DNA of 35,786 nucleotides, from contig JANMDK010000213.1 in assembly GCA_031376265.1 (NCBI GenBank), forward strand, positions 1 to 35,786, written 5' to 3'. Source of the DNA: SZAS-79 sp031376265. Its GTDB lineage: Bacteria; Pseudomonadota; Gammaproteobacteria; Burkholderiales; SG8-39. Below the pieces are notes generated by a model, which did no database searches, was not told the DNA's origin, and saw nothing but the letters and a program-made list of their open reading frames with translations. How positions within the stretch are numbered: the stretch's first letter is position 1; the number at the start of each line of letters is the position of its first letter. Shown here one piece after another: positions 29,151 through 35,786 of this stretch. The translations under genes and the position numbers were made by a program.

Positions 29151-32100
29151 TCAATTGGGCCGACCAAGGATATGCATAAAGGCTGCCTGCTCACGAAAAG
29201 CTTCTGAAAGAAACATCCGTTGGTCACTGCGCACCGTAAAGAGTCCGTCCGCGATGGCAGACAAACGCTCGTTGCGACAATCGTCCGGCGAAATCATGAG
29301 TTGCTCTAGTTCGACATACCCTTCCCATGGCCATCCCCGTGCGATTCGCCCCAGTCTATTGAAAATATCGGATTCCGACATTGATGAATGTCGCCTAACT
29401 TCCTCTAGGGCCAATGCGCCAGTTGGAGAAGATGTGCCCCCTTTGAGAATTAGCGGTATTGCCCCTACTAAGATCGCGGCCACATCTTTTCGATACGCTT
29501 CTGGCCAAGCTTGCTTTGAAAACTGTATTCGCGAGAGGTGTGCCGCGCTCCAGGCATCTAGCGAGTTCTCGCGCATATGCCACAAGATCAAGCTGGTTAG
29601 CCATGGGGAAAGAGAGTCAATCACGGGTTGGGTAAACCCAATCACAACCTCGCATCCCTTGAGCATGAGTGCGCTGACTATTCCCATGGCATTTCCGCGA
29701 CGGTCATCTCGGGTACGTCCGACTAGGCACACAGGTAGCAGTGCTACTTTGGGGGGATTTTCCCAAGAAAGTACATCAGACGCGCGAATAGATTGGCCTT
29801 CTAAATCTAGTTGCGAATCGTGCGCGCTAGAGTGTTGGCCGTGGCAGAGAGCCACTAGACCGAAGAAATTTGCCCCACTTATTGCTTGACTATGGACATA
29901 TCGACCAGAGGTGCCCGGCTCCACATTAAAGTGAGTGGTGGCAGTGGAGTCCTTAGGTGGACCACACAATATCTGTCGCGATAGTTCTCGCTCAAGAATT
30001 GTGGTGGGAATTGGGTGCTCAGTATCCAATGCCGCATTGCTAGCCAATAACCATCGATCAGAAGTGGCGGATGGCACCAATGTCTCATCTACACGTTCTG
30101 CGGCTGCAAAGGCAAAGGGAAGTCCAGGGTAGAGAAGGAGCCTTATTCCCGCAAAAATATTCAGCGCGCCGAACGGAAGTGAATGGCTTAGACCATGAGT
30201 ACAAACAACAAGACTTTCGAGCTCGGATGAGTCGATCCCATTGGATCGAAATGAATCTAAAAGAACGCTTTCCAAGTGCTCCAACTCGGCCCAAATGGTG
30301 GTTCTAGGTTCGTTCAGAGAACCATCTTCCTTTGTTGTTCTGCCAAATTCGCCGTATCGAAAAGATAAACGCGATGACTCTAGTGGTTTGTGCTTTTCGA
30401 ATTGTTCGGCCAGGCGTCGCATCTCAGGAAAGAAGAGGATACGCAGGTGGTCGTCACCCTCACTAAGCCAGACGGCTCGGATCGAATAAGTTCCATCCAC
30501 GTCTGGCAAGTCTAGGAAGCAGAGCAATCCACTTTTTCGTGCTACTGACGATGATGTGCGTTTGGGTTTAGTTAACCTATTCAGGATTGACTTCAACTGC
30601 TGCACACTAAGCTGATCTAGACGGGAAGCGGCAAAGGCCCTATCTGATTGCGCAATTTCTGAGAGCGCACCTTTAAATTGGCTGCGCAACAGATCGAGCG
30701 CGCTTTCAATTTCACCTATTTCTTCTCCAATTTGAAGCCGCGTATCACCTGTGCTCGATTCACTCTGTTCAATCAAGGAATCGCGGAAGATGCTTTTGCC
30801 GACAATTTCCTTACGAATTTTGGCCAACTTGTAAGCGTTGGTGTTCTCGTCGGCGCTGAATTCTGGCTCCTTCATCAATACAGCGCGAATATCGCGACTT
30901 TGGATCGCGGAAACAAGGTTCGATAATGAATCACTCGCCGCTTGAACTTGGTCTATTCTCCCTCGACGCATTTGAAGCCGCGTGAATTCAAGATATCTTG
31001 AGCAAAACGTGTTGAATGCCTCTAATTCATGAATGTACGCATCGCGAACTCCAAGATCGACGCGATCCAATAGAAGTTGGAGGTATCTTGGAAAAAAGAT
31101 GTCTGCTGGAAGATCGTTTGACGCGAGATACCGCAAAGATAACTCTGCTACTTGTTCAGTCCATTCACTCATATGATGAGTATCTTCATCCTCCATACAC
31201 TCTGAGATCTGCATCGCAATTTGACTTGCTTCAGATGTGGCGCCCATCGCAAGCAGGCAGTTCATGAGCGTATGTAGACCGAAGGCCAATTCGTGTAGAT
31301 AAGCCTTCTTGTTGATAGAAACTAGCTCTTTCCGTATCTCTACCGCCCTTCTTGCCGTAGAGAGGCTTTCTTCCATCTCTCCAGAGGCCAATAGCCTACT
31401 TGCTAGATTGCTAAGCACTCCTCCCAAGCGAGGTAAATGAGCTCTGCGATTGCTGATTACAAGTTCTTCGTAGAGAGCCGCCGCTTCTGTCGCGCAAGCT
31501 AGTGCCAATGCCTCATTTTTCTCTCGGGAGTGACATGTGGATAGCGTTAATAGGCAAATCGCCAAATGTGGCAAATATTGCTCGCGGTCAACGCTAACGA
31601 GTTTGCGGTAGTACGCAGTTGCTTTGTTCGCATCGGCTGTCGCGCGCTCAACATACCCTTCCCCAATTTCACTTACCGCAAGATTGTGGACCGACGCCGC
31701 GAGCATTGGTAAATAGGATTCTGAGTCCAGTTTAACAAGCTCTTCGAAGTTAACGGCCGCCTCGCTTGCCAAGGAGATTGCTTTAGAGCGATCGCCTAGC
31801 ATGGAGTAGTGCATAGCGAGATTGCTTAGGCTTCTTGCTAGACGAGGTTGGTATTCCTTCCTATTCCTCTTACACAAGATCACCTCAATATCCACAGCCT
31901 TCTTTGCCATTTCAATACCCAGTGACCGCTCCCCAAGTTCGTATAGAAGTATTGAGTAAAGGCTGAGCGCGTTTGCAAGATCGGGTTCGTATTTTTCTTG
32001 AACGCGACCTACTAATGCTGTAAATATTTCAATCGCTTGTGCGGCCGCATCCTTTGCGTTACTCAGGTCGCCGGCGCTAAACAAATCGACCGCCGTGTTG

Positions 32101-32156
32101 TGCAAATCGTCAGCACGTTTCTTGTGCTCTTTTTCTTCTCTTTCAAGTTGGTTCAT
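29151..32156 (-). CDS. TPR-CHAT protein (caspase-fold protease with TPR sensor region)
   Basis: A 1001-residue soluble protein. Residues about 10-320 are TPR-like helical repeats with an exact 46-residue spacing: Y56, Y102, Y148, Y194, H240 and Y286 each begin a YLPxLA-type unit. A helical, partly charged linker (about 340-540) leads to a C-terminal CHAT domain. SLVVCTHGLSHSLPFGAL (about 648-665) is the usual CHAT lead-in, His772 lies in ALCHGQHS and Cys810 in VALLPVC, a plausible catalytic dyad. CHAT proteases include separase relatives, the Csx29 protease of type III-E CRISPR and activators of bacterial gasdermins. No signal peptide. An in-frame ATG at 32198 exists; I prefer 32156 because GGGA precedes it and the charged helix starts there. 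Low G+C and divergent from the hydrolase operon. Confidence 0.86.
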   Translation of the reverse strand: MNQLEREEKEHKKRADDLHNTAVDLFSAGDLSNAKDAAAQAIEIFTALVGRVQEKYEPDLANALSLYSILLYELGERSLGIEMAKKAVDIEVILCKRNRKEYQPRLARSLSNLAMHYSMLGDRSKAISLASEAAVNFEELVKLDSESYLPMLAASVHNLAVSEIGEGYVERATADANKATAYYRKLVSVDREQYLPHLAICLLTLSTCHSREKNEALALACATEAAALYEELVISNRRAHLPRLGGVLSNLASRLLASGEMEESLSTARRAVEIRKELVSINKKAYLHELAFGLHTLMNCLLAMGATSEASQIAMQISECMEDEDTHHMSEWTEQVAELSLRYLASNDLPADIFFPRYLQLLLDRVDLGVRDAYIHELEAFNTFCSRYLEFTRLQMRRGRIDQVQAASDSLSNLVSAIQSRDIRAVLMKEPEFSADENTNAYKLAKIRKEIVGKSIFRDSLIEQSESSTGDTRLQIGEEIGEIESALDLLRSQFKGALSEIAQSDRAFAASRLDQLSVQQLKSILNRLTKPKRTSSSVARKSGLLCFLDLPDVDGTYSIRAVWLSEGDDHLRILFFPEMRRLAEQFEKHKPLESSRLSFRYGEFGRTTKEDGSLNEPRTTIWAELEHLESVLLDSFRSNGIDSSELESLVVCTHGLSHSLPFGALNIFAGIRLLLYPGLPFAFAAAERVDETLVPSATSDRWLLASNAALDTEHPIPTTILERELSRQILCGPPKDSTATTHFNVEPGTSGRYVHSQAISGANFFGLVALCHGQHSSAHDSQLDLEGQSIRASDVLSWENPPKVALLPVCLVGRTRDDRRGNAMGIVSALMLKGCEVVIGFTQPVIDSLSPWLTSLILWHMRENSLDAWSAAHLSRIQFSKQAWPEAYRKDVAAILVGAIPLILKGGTSSPTGALALEEVRRHSSMSESDIFNRLGRIARGWPWEGYVELEQLMISPDDCRNERLSAIADGLFTVRSDQRMFLSEAFREQAAFMHILGRPN

Positions 32157-32513
32157 TTTTATGATTTCCCAGAAACAATTGGAGTTGATTGAAAACAATC
32201 CAATTCGGAAGGCAATTGAAAGTTTATTGTAGAACCCGTAGGCGCACTCAACCTGTTCTTGAGGCGGCTCCCTTTTTCGTGCTCGGCAATAAACAGTTCA
32301 ATTTGCGATCACTGCAACAGATAGCAGAGAACAAAGTCCTAGTTCGGAAGAACCGGGATGTAGTTTGTGTAATGGAGTCAAGAAAAGCGATAACCTTCAG
32401 TTGTGATAATTGGAAATCGCGGTTACAAGTCTATGTACTGAAAGTTATTGATCGGACGTGCATTTCCGTTCGTAAGCAAATAGCGACCTTTGCCCTATTC
32501 GAGAAGGGGGCGT
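32157..32513. promoter_or_regulatory. Divergent promoter region between TPR-CHAT and hydrolase genes
   Basis: A 357-base AT-rich gap from which both transcription units must start. Near the TPR-CHAT gene is an inverted repeat AATTGGA (32177-32183) and TCCAATT (32199-32205), and inside it GATTG-AAAA-CAATC (32187-32200). These could be an operator or a leader hairpin. On the plus strand TGTGATAAT (32402-32410) resembles an extended -10 box but has no good -35, so it is only a candidate. A 116-codon frame crossing the gap looks fortuitous. Confidence 0.35.
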
Positions 32514-33332
32514 ATGGAACAAACGCACAGAACTATTAGGAGGTTAATCGGGCGGCGTCCCGATAGCGACGCATTCGTCATACCCTCTGTGGTTACGGCC
32601 TCGAAAGCCGTTATATTCGTACACGGATATGGAGGTGACCCTGCAAAAACTTGGGCGGAGTTTCATGGCTTGGCGCCCACGAGCCCTGACTTTGTCAACG
32701 TTGACTTGTATTTTTATGGCTACGATGGTTTGAGATCAGAGCTGACTGCGAGCGCCGGCCTGTTTAGGGGGTTTCTTCGCAGACTGGGGACGGCGCCAGG
32801 TACGCTCATCAACCAGACCCTTCCTCAGCTTCTTAGGCGTCCGTCGGATTTTGAATACACTAAGATCGTAATCGCGGGGCACTCACTCGGTGCGGTCCTA
32901 GCAAGACGCGCACTCGTTGACCTCACTAAAAGCGGTGAGTCATGGGTCTCAAGAGTTAGCCTCGCACTTTTCGCGCCGGCGCATATGGGGGCGACGATTT
33001 CGGAACTTGCAAAAATAGTAAGCAGTGCGAACGCTATCTTTGCGATATTTACGGCCTCCGCAAAATTCAAATCTCCCCTTATTAGCCAGCTTTCTCCGAA
33101 CTCGGCTGAGCTAGCCCTACTTCGCGCTGAAGTGTCTGAGTTGACCCGGCGCGGCAATGCACACCTTTTAGCGGAGAAGGTAGTAATAGCCCAATTCGAA
33201 AACGTAGTTTCTAACGTTGGCTTTCCTGGCGATCCAGACGCTTATCCCGTTGAAGGGCACGATCATAAGACTGTCTGTAAGCCAACTCGTTCTTACTCGG
33301 TGCCGCTGGATATCGTGCGAGCTTGCCTGTGA
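32514..33332 (+). CDS. Alpha/beta hydrolase (lipase/esterase-like), candidate effector
   Basis: This 272-residue protein has the core features of an alpha/beta hydrolase related to PGAP1/SERAC1-like lipases. KAVIFVHGYGGDPAKTW (about 31-47) contains the oxyanion-hole HG, the nucleophile Ser124 is in GHSLG (122-126), and the C-terminal VEGHDHKTVCKP (about 246-257) supplies the catalytic His in the H-x-x-x-C-K-P context typical of that group. It has no signal peptide; a moderately hydrophobic stretch near 170-182 might contact membrane. AAGGGGG at 32505-32511 supports ATG 32514. Its TGA overlaps the GTG of the next gene, so both proteins are co-produced. Similar hydrolase domains occur as effectors in bacterial immune systems. 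That role here is inference. Confidence 0.82.
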   Translation: MEQTHRTIRRLIGRRPDSDAFVIPSVVTASKAVIFVHGYGGDPAKTWAEFHGLAPTSPDFVNVDLYFYGYDGLRSELTASAGLFRGFLRRLGTAPGTLINQTLPQLLRRPSDFEYTKIVIAGHSLGAVLARRALVDLTKSGESWVSRVSLALFAPAHMGATISELAKIVSSANAIFAIFTASAKFKSPLISQLSPNSAELALLRAEVSELTRRGNAHLLAEKVVIAQFENVVSNVGFPGDPDAYPVEGHDHKTVCKPTRSYSVPLDIVRACL

Positions 33333-34378
33333 GCGAAGACCTCGCACGTCAAAATCTCGAGGATCTTACGCACACCTATTTCTCGACAACTAGCGCTCGC
33401 CAAGCGGAGGAGTTAGTCCTCCGGGACTTCGAGGGCAATGCGCAATGGAATCTTGGGAGACTACTTAGGCACCACGAAGACGAGAGCGTCGGTGACAAGA
33501 ATGAAATTGAGTTGCGCGACGGGTTTGATAGGCTTCTTGAGTTTTACGGTGTCCTCGAAATCGCCTTGACTGGCCACTATGTCAACGAGAAGTCGATGGC
33601 TGACAGATGGAAAAGGTTGGGGCTTGTCCTGGCCCACCCCGAACTTAAAGCGTACTACACAAGAACCTATCCGCTACCTTTACCAAAGGCGTTGAGAAAA
33701 AGGGCCGAGAGAATTACAGCGCCTGCAATTACTCCGAGTACGCATAGTGAAGTTAGATTCATGGGCTATAGCTCAGGCGAATCAACATTCCTATTTGAAA
33801 GACGCAGTTTGTCCTCTTTGCCCGTTTCCATCAGCCCATCGCAACGACGACAACATTTTGCACTGGTGTTCGATTTCATTGCGCTTGATCAGACTTTGTT
33901 TCGCCAGCTCTCAAAAGGAACGTTCCTGAAGCTGCTGGATAGGTTTGTGCTCGAAGGCTTTGACTTGGATAGCTTCATTGAGATGATGAGCAATCAGGCT
34001 AAGGTGTTAAGGTTGGCGCATCAATCTGCCACGCGCGGGAATGTGCGAGCCAGAGCTATCCGTGAATTTGGCGTTTTTTTGGAATTTTGCTTTGCGCTTC
34101 ATGAGCTGCTATATCGAGCACGGGAGTATAAGAGCTTGGCGATCGCAATCAGGGGGCAGTACAGCTACTGGTTTGATGCCATCGGCTACGATCTTGGAAA
34201 GAATCTCAAGAAGATTCTCGACAGTTTTCTACTGTGGAGGTCCGAGCGAGATGATGATCGAGATCACGTGCAAGTGAGCGAGCTTGTCGCCGAGTCTAGT
34301 TTGGTGATCAGGGAACTTATTGAGGGAAATATCTCTCGGTTAGAGCGTTACGGCAAATTTGGGTACGCCCGAGATTAA
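33329..34378 (+). CDS. Unrecognised 349-residue protein coupled to the hydrolase
   Basis: I do not recognise this protein. It starts at GTG 33329, whose bases overlap the hydrolase stop as GTGA, and runs to TAA at 34376-34378. It appears soluble and mainly helical, with many charged residues and no signal peptide or membrane helix. Noticeable segments are RLLEFYGVLEIALTGHYVN (about 69-86), YTRTYPLPLPKALRKRAERI (about 110-129), a beta-prone RFMGYSSGESTFLFERRSLS (143-162), and a long helical C-terminal half with FALHELLYRAREY (255-267). No catalytic motif is evident. Because translation is coupled to the hydrolase, it may be its regulator, chaperone or inhibitor, or the substrate of the CHAT protease. 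Confidence 0.75.
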   Translation: MSEDLARQNLEDLTHTYFSTTSARQAEELVLRDFEGNAQWNLGRLLRHHEDESVGDKNEIELRDGFDRLLEFYGVLEIALTGHYVNEKSMADRWKRLGLVLAHPELKAYYTRTYPLPLPKALRKRAERITAPAITPSTHSEVRFMGYSSGESTFLFERRSLSSLPVSISPSQRRQHFALVFDFIALDQTLFRQLSKGTFLKLLDRFVLEGFDLDSFIEMMSNQAKVLRLAHQSATRGNVRARAIREFGVFLEFCFALHELLYRAREYKSLAIAIRGQYSYWFDAIGYDLGKNLKKILDSFLLWRSERDDDRDHVQVSELVAESSLVIRELIEGNISRLERYGKFGYARD

Positions 34379-34424
34379 TGCAGCGCGTAAGTCTTGTGTT
34401 TGACGATTCCAAGCGACCCCTGCC

Positions 34425-35060
34425 TCACTCCGCCTTAAACCCACTCTCCCCCAGCATCTTCCTCTCCCTCTCGAACTGCCCGCGCGCATACCCCAGGTAC
34501 GGCTCCCCCGACACCACGCAGCTCTCGGCGCCGCCCTTGAAAAGCACCATGTTGAAGCTCACGCCCGCGGACTTCGCTAGCCGCTCGGCGACGATGCGGT
34601 TGACGCTGATCGCGCCGACGTTGCCCCAGGTCAATGTCCCGGGCGGTTTCCGCTGAGCGTCATCGAAGAGCTCCTGCAGCGTCTTCCACGGCGCGTCCGC
34701 CGCGATCGTGATCCCGGTCACGAGGCCCGCGAGGCCGACGATGTAGGTGAAGTCCTTCAGCGGATCCCAGGGCGTCTTCTGCAGGAGCGGCTGGCGAATC
34801 ACGGAGTTGTGCATGACCGCCAGCGTGTAGCCGTCGGCCTCGCTCATCGTGGCGAGCTGCGCGGTGGCGAGCACGCCGCCAGCGCCGGGCTTGTGCAGCA
34901 GCACGACCGGCTGCCCTAGGTCCTGAGACGCGGCGGTGCCCAGCGTACGGAACACCGGGTCGAAGAGGCCGCCGGGCGGGAAGGGCAGGATCAGGGTGAT
35001 CGGCTTGCTGGGAAAAGGCTGGGCGAGCGCGGGGCTCGCCGGATATTCTCCATCTACGGC
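34425..35060 (-). pseudogene. Decayed Bug/TctC-type solute-binding protein gene
   Basis: In the minus-strand frame ending at 34425 the sequence begins with a signal-peptide end (ASPALA-QPFPSKP), continues with the Bug signature ITLILPFPPGGLFDPVFR and GQPVVLLHKPGAGGVLATAQ, and reaches FNMVLFKGGAE. Normally about 100 more residues with the second lobe follow; here the frame jumps straight to a Bug-like C-terminus, GEPYLGYARGQFERERKML. No ATG, GTG or TTG exists in frame before the signal peptide: a TGA lies upstream and only an out-of-frame ATG near 35075. Both an internal deletion and loss of the start are therefore visible. A shorter protein starting at GTG 34955 is possible but would lack the ligand-clasping motif. 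Confidence 0.75.
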
Positions 35061-35141
35061 GGCCGGGAAAGGACGATGGCAGCATTTCGCCCGCTTTCCC
35101 AGTAAAGACGGGTGCCTTCAGCCAAAGTTGGCAGTATTGGA

Positions 35142-35288
35142 TCAATAACCCGGCGGCGGACTCCACTCGGTGTATTTGAAGAACTTCCAGCCGATGTAGG
35201 CCAGGCCTGCCGCAAGCAACAGTACGACGAACGCGACAACATTTTCGTCGGCCGGGTGCTGGGCATTCGCACGATGATCAGCTTCCAT
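35142..35288 (-). CDS. Possible small single-TM protein or fragment
   Basis: From ATG 35288 a 48-residue frame ends in VVAFVVLLLAAGLAYIGWKFF followed by KYTEWSPPPGY, which reads like the natural end of a membrane protein. However the N-terminal half is antisense to HicB-like coding sequence, so either the start is artificial and only the C-terminal part (35142 to about 35235) is a gene remnant, or the whole is chance. I keep it as a weak candidate. Confidence 0.25.
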   Translation of the reverse strand: MEADHRANAQHPADENVVAFVVLLLAAGLAYIGWKFFKYTEWSPPPGY

Positions 35289-35513
35289 GGCAAAACCGTT
35301 GACCAGCTGCGCAAGGAGTTCGTGGCGGCCGTGGACGACTACGTTGCCGACTGCAAGGAGCAGGGTGTGCGCCCAGAGAAACCCGCCTCTGGAAAAATTC
35401 TGCTTCGCGTGCCGCCCGAGGTGCACGGTGCTGCGCTGATTGCGGCGAAGGCGTCGGGCAAGAGCCTGAACCAATGGGCCACGGAGATCCTTCAAGAGGC
35501 AACCCATTCCTGA
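35223..35513 (+). pseudogene. HicB-family antitoxin lacking its N-terminus
   Basis: From YDERDNIFVGRVLGIR onward the plus strand matches the HicB antitoxin family: MISFHGKTVDQLRKEF, then AAVDDYVADCKEQG and the C-terminal ribbon-helix-helix DNA-binding part LRVPPEVHGAALIAAKASGKSLNQW. About 20 residues that normally come first (the start of the RNase-H-like strand) are missing: the upstream reading frame is open but unrelated, and no ribosome binding site or ATG is placed well. An ATG at 35274 would yield a further shortened protein. No hicA toxin gene is present upstream. I judge it a truncated remnant, though a product from the upstream GTG at 35112 cannot be excluded. Confidence 0.6.
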
Positions 35514-35612
35514 AACCGGCTGACCGCGGACTTTATCTCCCAGGTCGACTCGAAACGCTGGAAGCCGCGCAATCCGCGCGACTACAACAAGTCGTCGATG
35601 CTGAGGAAGTGA
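35514..35612 (+). pseudogene. Unidentified 3' gene fragment
   Basis: After the HicB stop the same frame stays open for 32 codons, reading ADFISQVDSKRWKPRN and ending in SSMLRK before TGA 35610-35612. It has no start codon of its own apart from a late ATG. The composition looks like the genuine end of a protein, but I cannot name it. Confidence 0.3.
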
Positions 35613-35635
35613 CCTGCCCGCCGGGCGGGGCAGGC
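35613..35635 (+). terminator. GC-rich hairpin, possible terminator
   Basis: CCTGCCCGCC is followed almost at once by GGCGGGGCAGG, a stem of about ten pairs with one bulged G. There is no long T-run, so termination would be weak or Rho-assisted. It lies between the plus-strand fragment and the convergent PIN-domain gene. Confidence 0.4.
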
Positions 35636-35655
35636 CTTGTGCCGCGCCGGACGCC

Positions 35656-35786
35656 TCAGGCGAGCAACTCGACCGGAGGCGCGAGCGCGAGGGTCTTTGC
35701 CCGCTTCGCCAGCCGTTGGTCGAATGTTGCGAACCCGGAAGTGCGCGAACTGCGCGCAATGTGCAGCGCGTCGGCAAAATCGAGGC
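35656..35786 (-). CDS. VapC-type PIN-domain toxin, C-terminal part
   Basis: The last 42 residues of a minus-strand gene whose start lies beyond the window. LDFADALHIARSSR and SGFATFDQRLAKRA are the two C-terminal conserved blocks of PIN-domain ribonucleases: the aspartates in DFADAL and in FDQRL are metal ligands of the active site. The stop is at 35656-35658. VapC toxins cleave RNA, often tRNA, and pair with a small antitoxin encoded upstream, which would be outside this window. Confidence 0.75.
   Translation of the reverse strand, partial: LDFADALHIARSSRTSGFATFDQRLAKRAKTLALAPPVELLA

Larger units (their letters stand above)
28912..34403. mobile_element. Low-GC genomic island carrying the TPR-CHAT/hydrolase module
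   Basis: An 11-bp direct repeat, CTTGTGTTTGA, stands at 28912-28922 and 34393-34403 and brackets a stretch that is plainly poorer in G+C than both flanks; codon use changes at the same borders. The left copy lies just after the tRNA-like sequence, and the right copy 22 bases before a decayed Bug gene. Inside are only three cargo genes and no integrase or transposase, so it would have moved with the help of another element or has lost its own. The borders are inference from repeat plus composition. Confidence 0.55.

Noticed and set aside
32231..32270. TACAAT with TTGAGT upstream as a minus-strand promoter for the TPR-CHAT gene
   Set aside because: Spacing is about 14 bases, too short for a sigma-70 promoter, and the match is no better than chance in AT-rich DNA.
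32189..32539. A 116-codon plus-strand frame (TTG start) in the divergent intergenic region
   Set aside because: It overlaps the hydrolase start in another frame, has no ribosome binding site, and its protein shows no recognisable motif. AT-rich intergenic DNA of this length can be open by chance.
29151..34378. The TPR-CHAT gene as part of a type III-E CRISPR (Craspase) system
   Set aside because: There is no gRAMP/Cas7-11-like gene and no CRISPR array anywhere in the window, and the partners do not resemble Csx30 or an RpoE-like protein as far as I can judge.
33329..34378. The 349-residue protein as a bacterial gasdermin cleaved by the CHAT protease
   Set aside because: It looks mainly helical and charged, without the beta-rich pore domain or the N-terminal lipidated cysteine pattern expected of gasdermins.
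1..35786. CRISPR arrays, rRNA genes, intact insertion sequences, integrases, replication origins
   Set aside because: I read both strands for regularly spaced repeats, transposase or recombinase motifs and conserved rRNA blocks and saw none.

Overview
The window is GC-rich chromosomal DNA. Its gene content points to a betaproteobacterium, probably Burkholderiales or a near relative: Bug/TctC-type solute-binding proteins, TRAP permeases, many CoA ligase, CoA transferase and Mo-hydroxylase genes, and short repeats built on GGGGTCAGAG. The taxonomic call is inference; there is no rRNA or other marker in the window.

Region 1 (1-4413) holds the end of a TRAP solute-binding protein, a bidirectional terminator, the TRAP permease pair on the opposite strand, a MalY/PatB-type PLP enzyme and a ChaC-type gamma-glutamylcyclotransferase.

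Region 2 (4481-13493) is a compact plus-strand catabolic operon. In order it has a sulfite-oxidase-fold Mo enzyme, a two-subunit TPP-dependent decarboxylase, a three-subunit Mo/FAD/2Fe-2S hydroxylase whose large subunit carries a C-terminal CoxG-like domain, an enoyl-CoA hydratase and an AMP-forming CoA ligase. Many stops and starts overlap. The likely theme is hydroxylation, CoA activation and breakdown of an organic acid; the substrate cannot be read from sequence.

Region 3 (13606-19207) starts with a small secreted Ala/Lys-rich protein and a strong terminator. A run of five tightly packed plus-strand genes follows: Tat-exported transglutaminase-like protein, TlpA-like thioredoxin, a methyltransferase with a signal peptide, a TPP enzyme and a secreted esterase.

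Region 4 (19208-28806) is ordinary accessory metabolism: a family III CoA transferase, a DUF3237 protein, a Bug binding protein, a small membrane protein, an Abhydrolase_10 protein, a ParE/RelE-type toxin-antitoxin pair, a PanE-like reductase, a secreted dienelactone hydrolase, two tiny membrane proteins and a TauD-type dioxygenase.

Region 5 (about 28833-34403) is the striking part. Base composition falls sharply (25 G/C in 60 at 31861-31920, against 44 in 60 at 21481-21540, both counted by hand). A degenerate tRNA-like sequence and an 11-bp direct repeat mark the left end, and the same 11-mer marks the right end. Inside are only three genes: a 1001-residue TPR-CHAT protease-like protein, and, divergently, an alpha/beta hydrolase whose stop overlaps the GTG start of an unrecognised 349-residue protein. 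I read this as a horizontally acquired defence-like or cell-death module: a TPR sensor with a caspase-fold protease, a lipase-like candidate effector and a third partner. Function is inference; the genes, motifs and boundaries are visible.

Region 6 (34404-35786) is a gene graveyard: a Bug gene lacking a start and its middle, a HicB antitoxin without its N-terminus, an unidentified 3' gene fragment, and the C-terminus of a VapC-type PIN toxin running off the edge.
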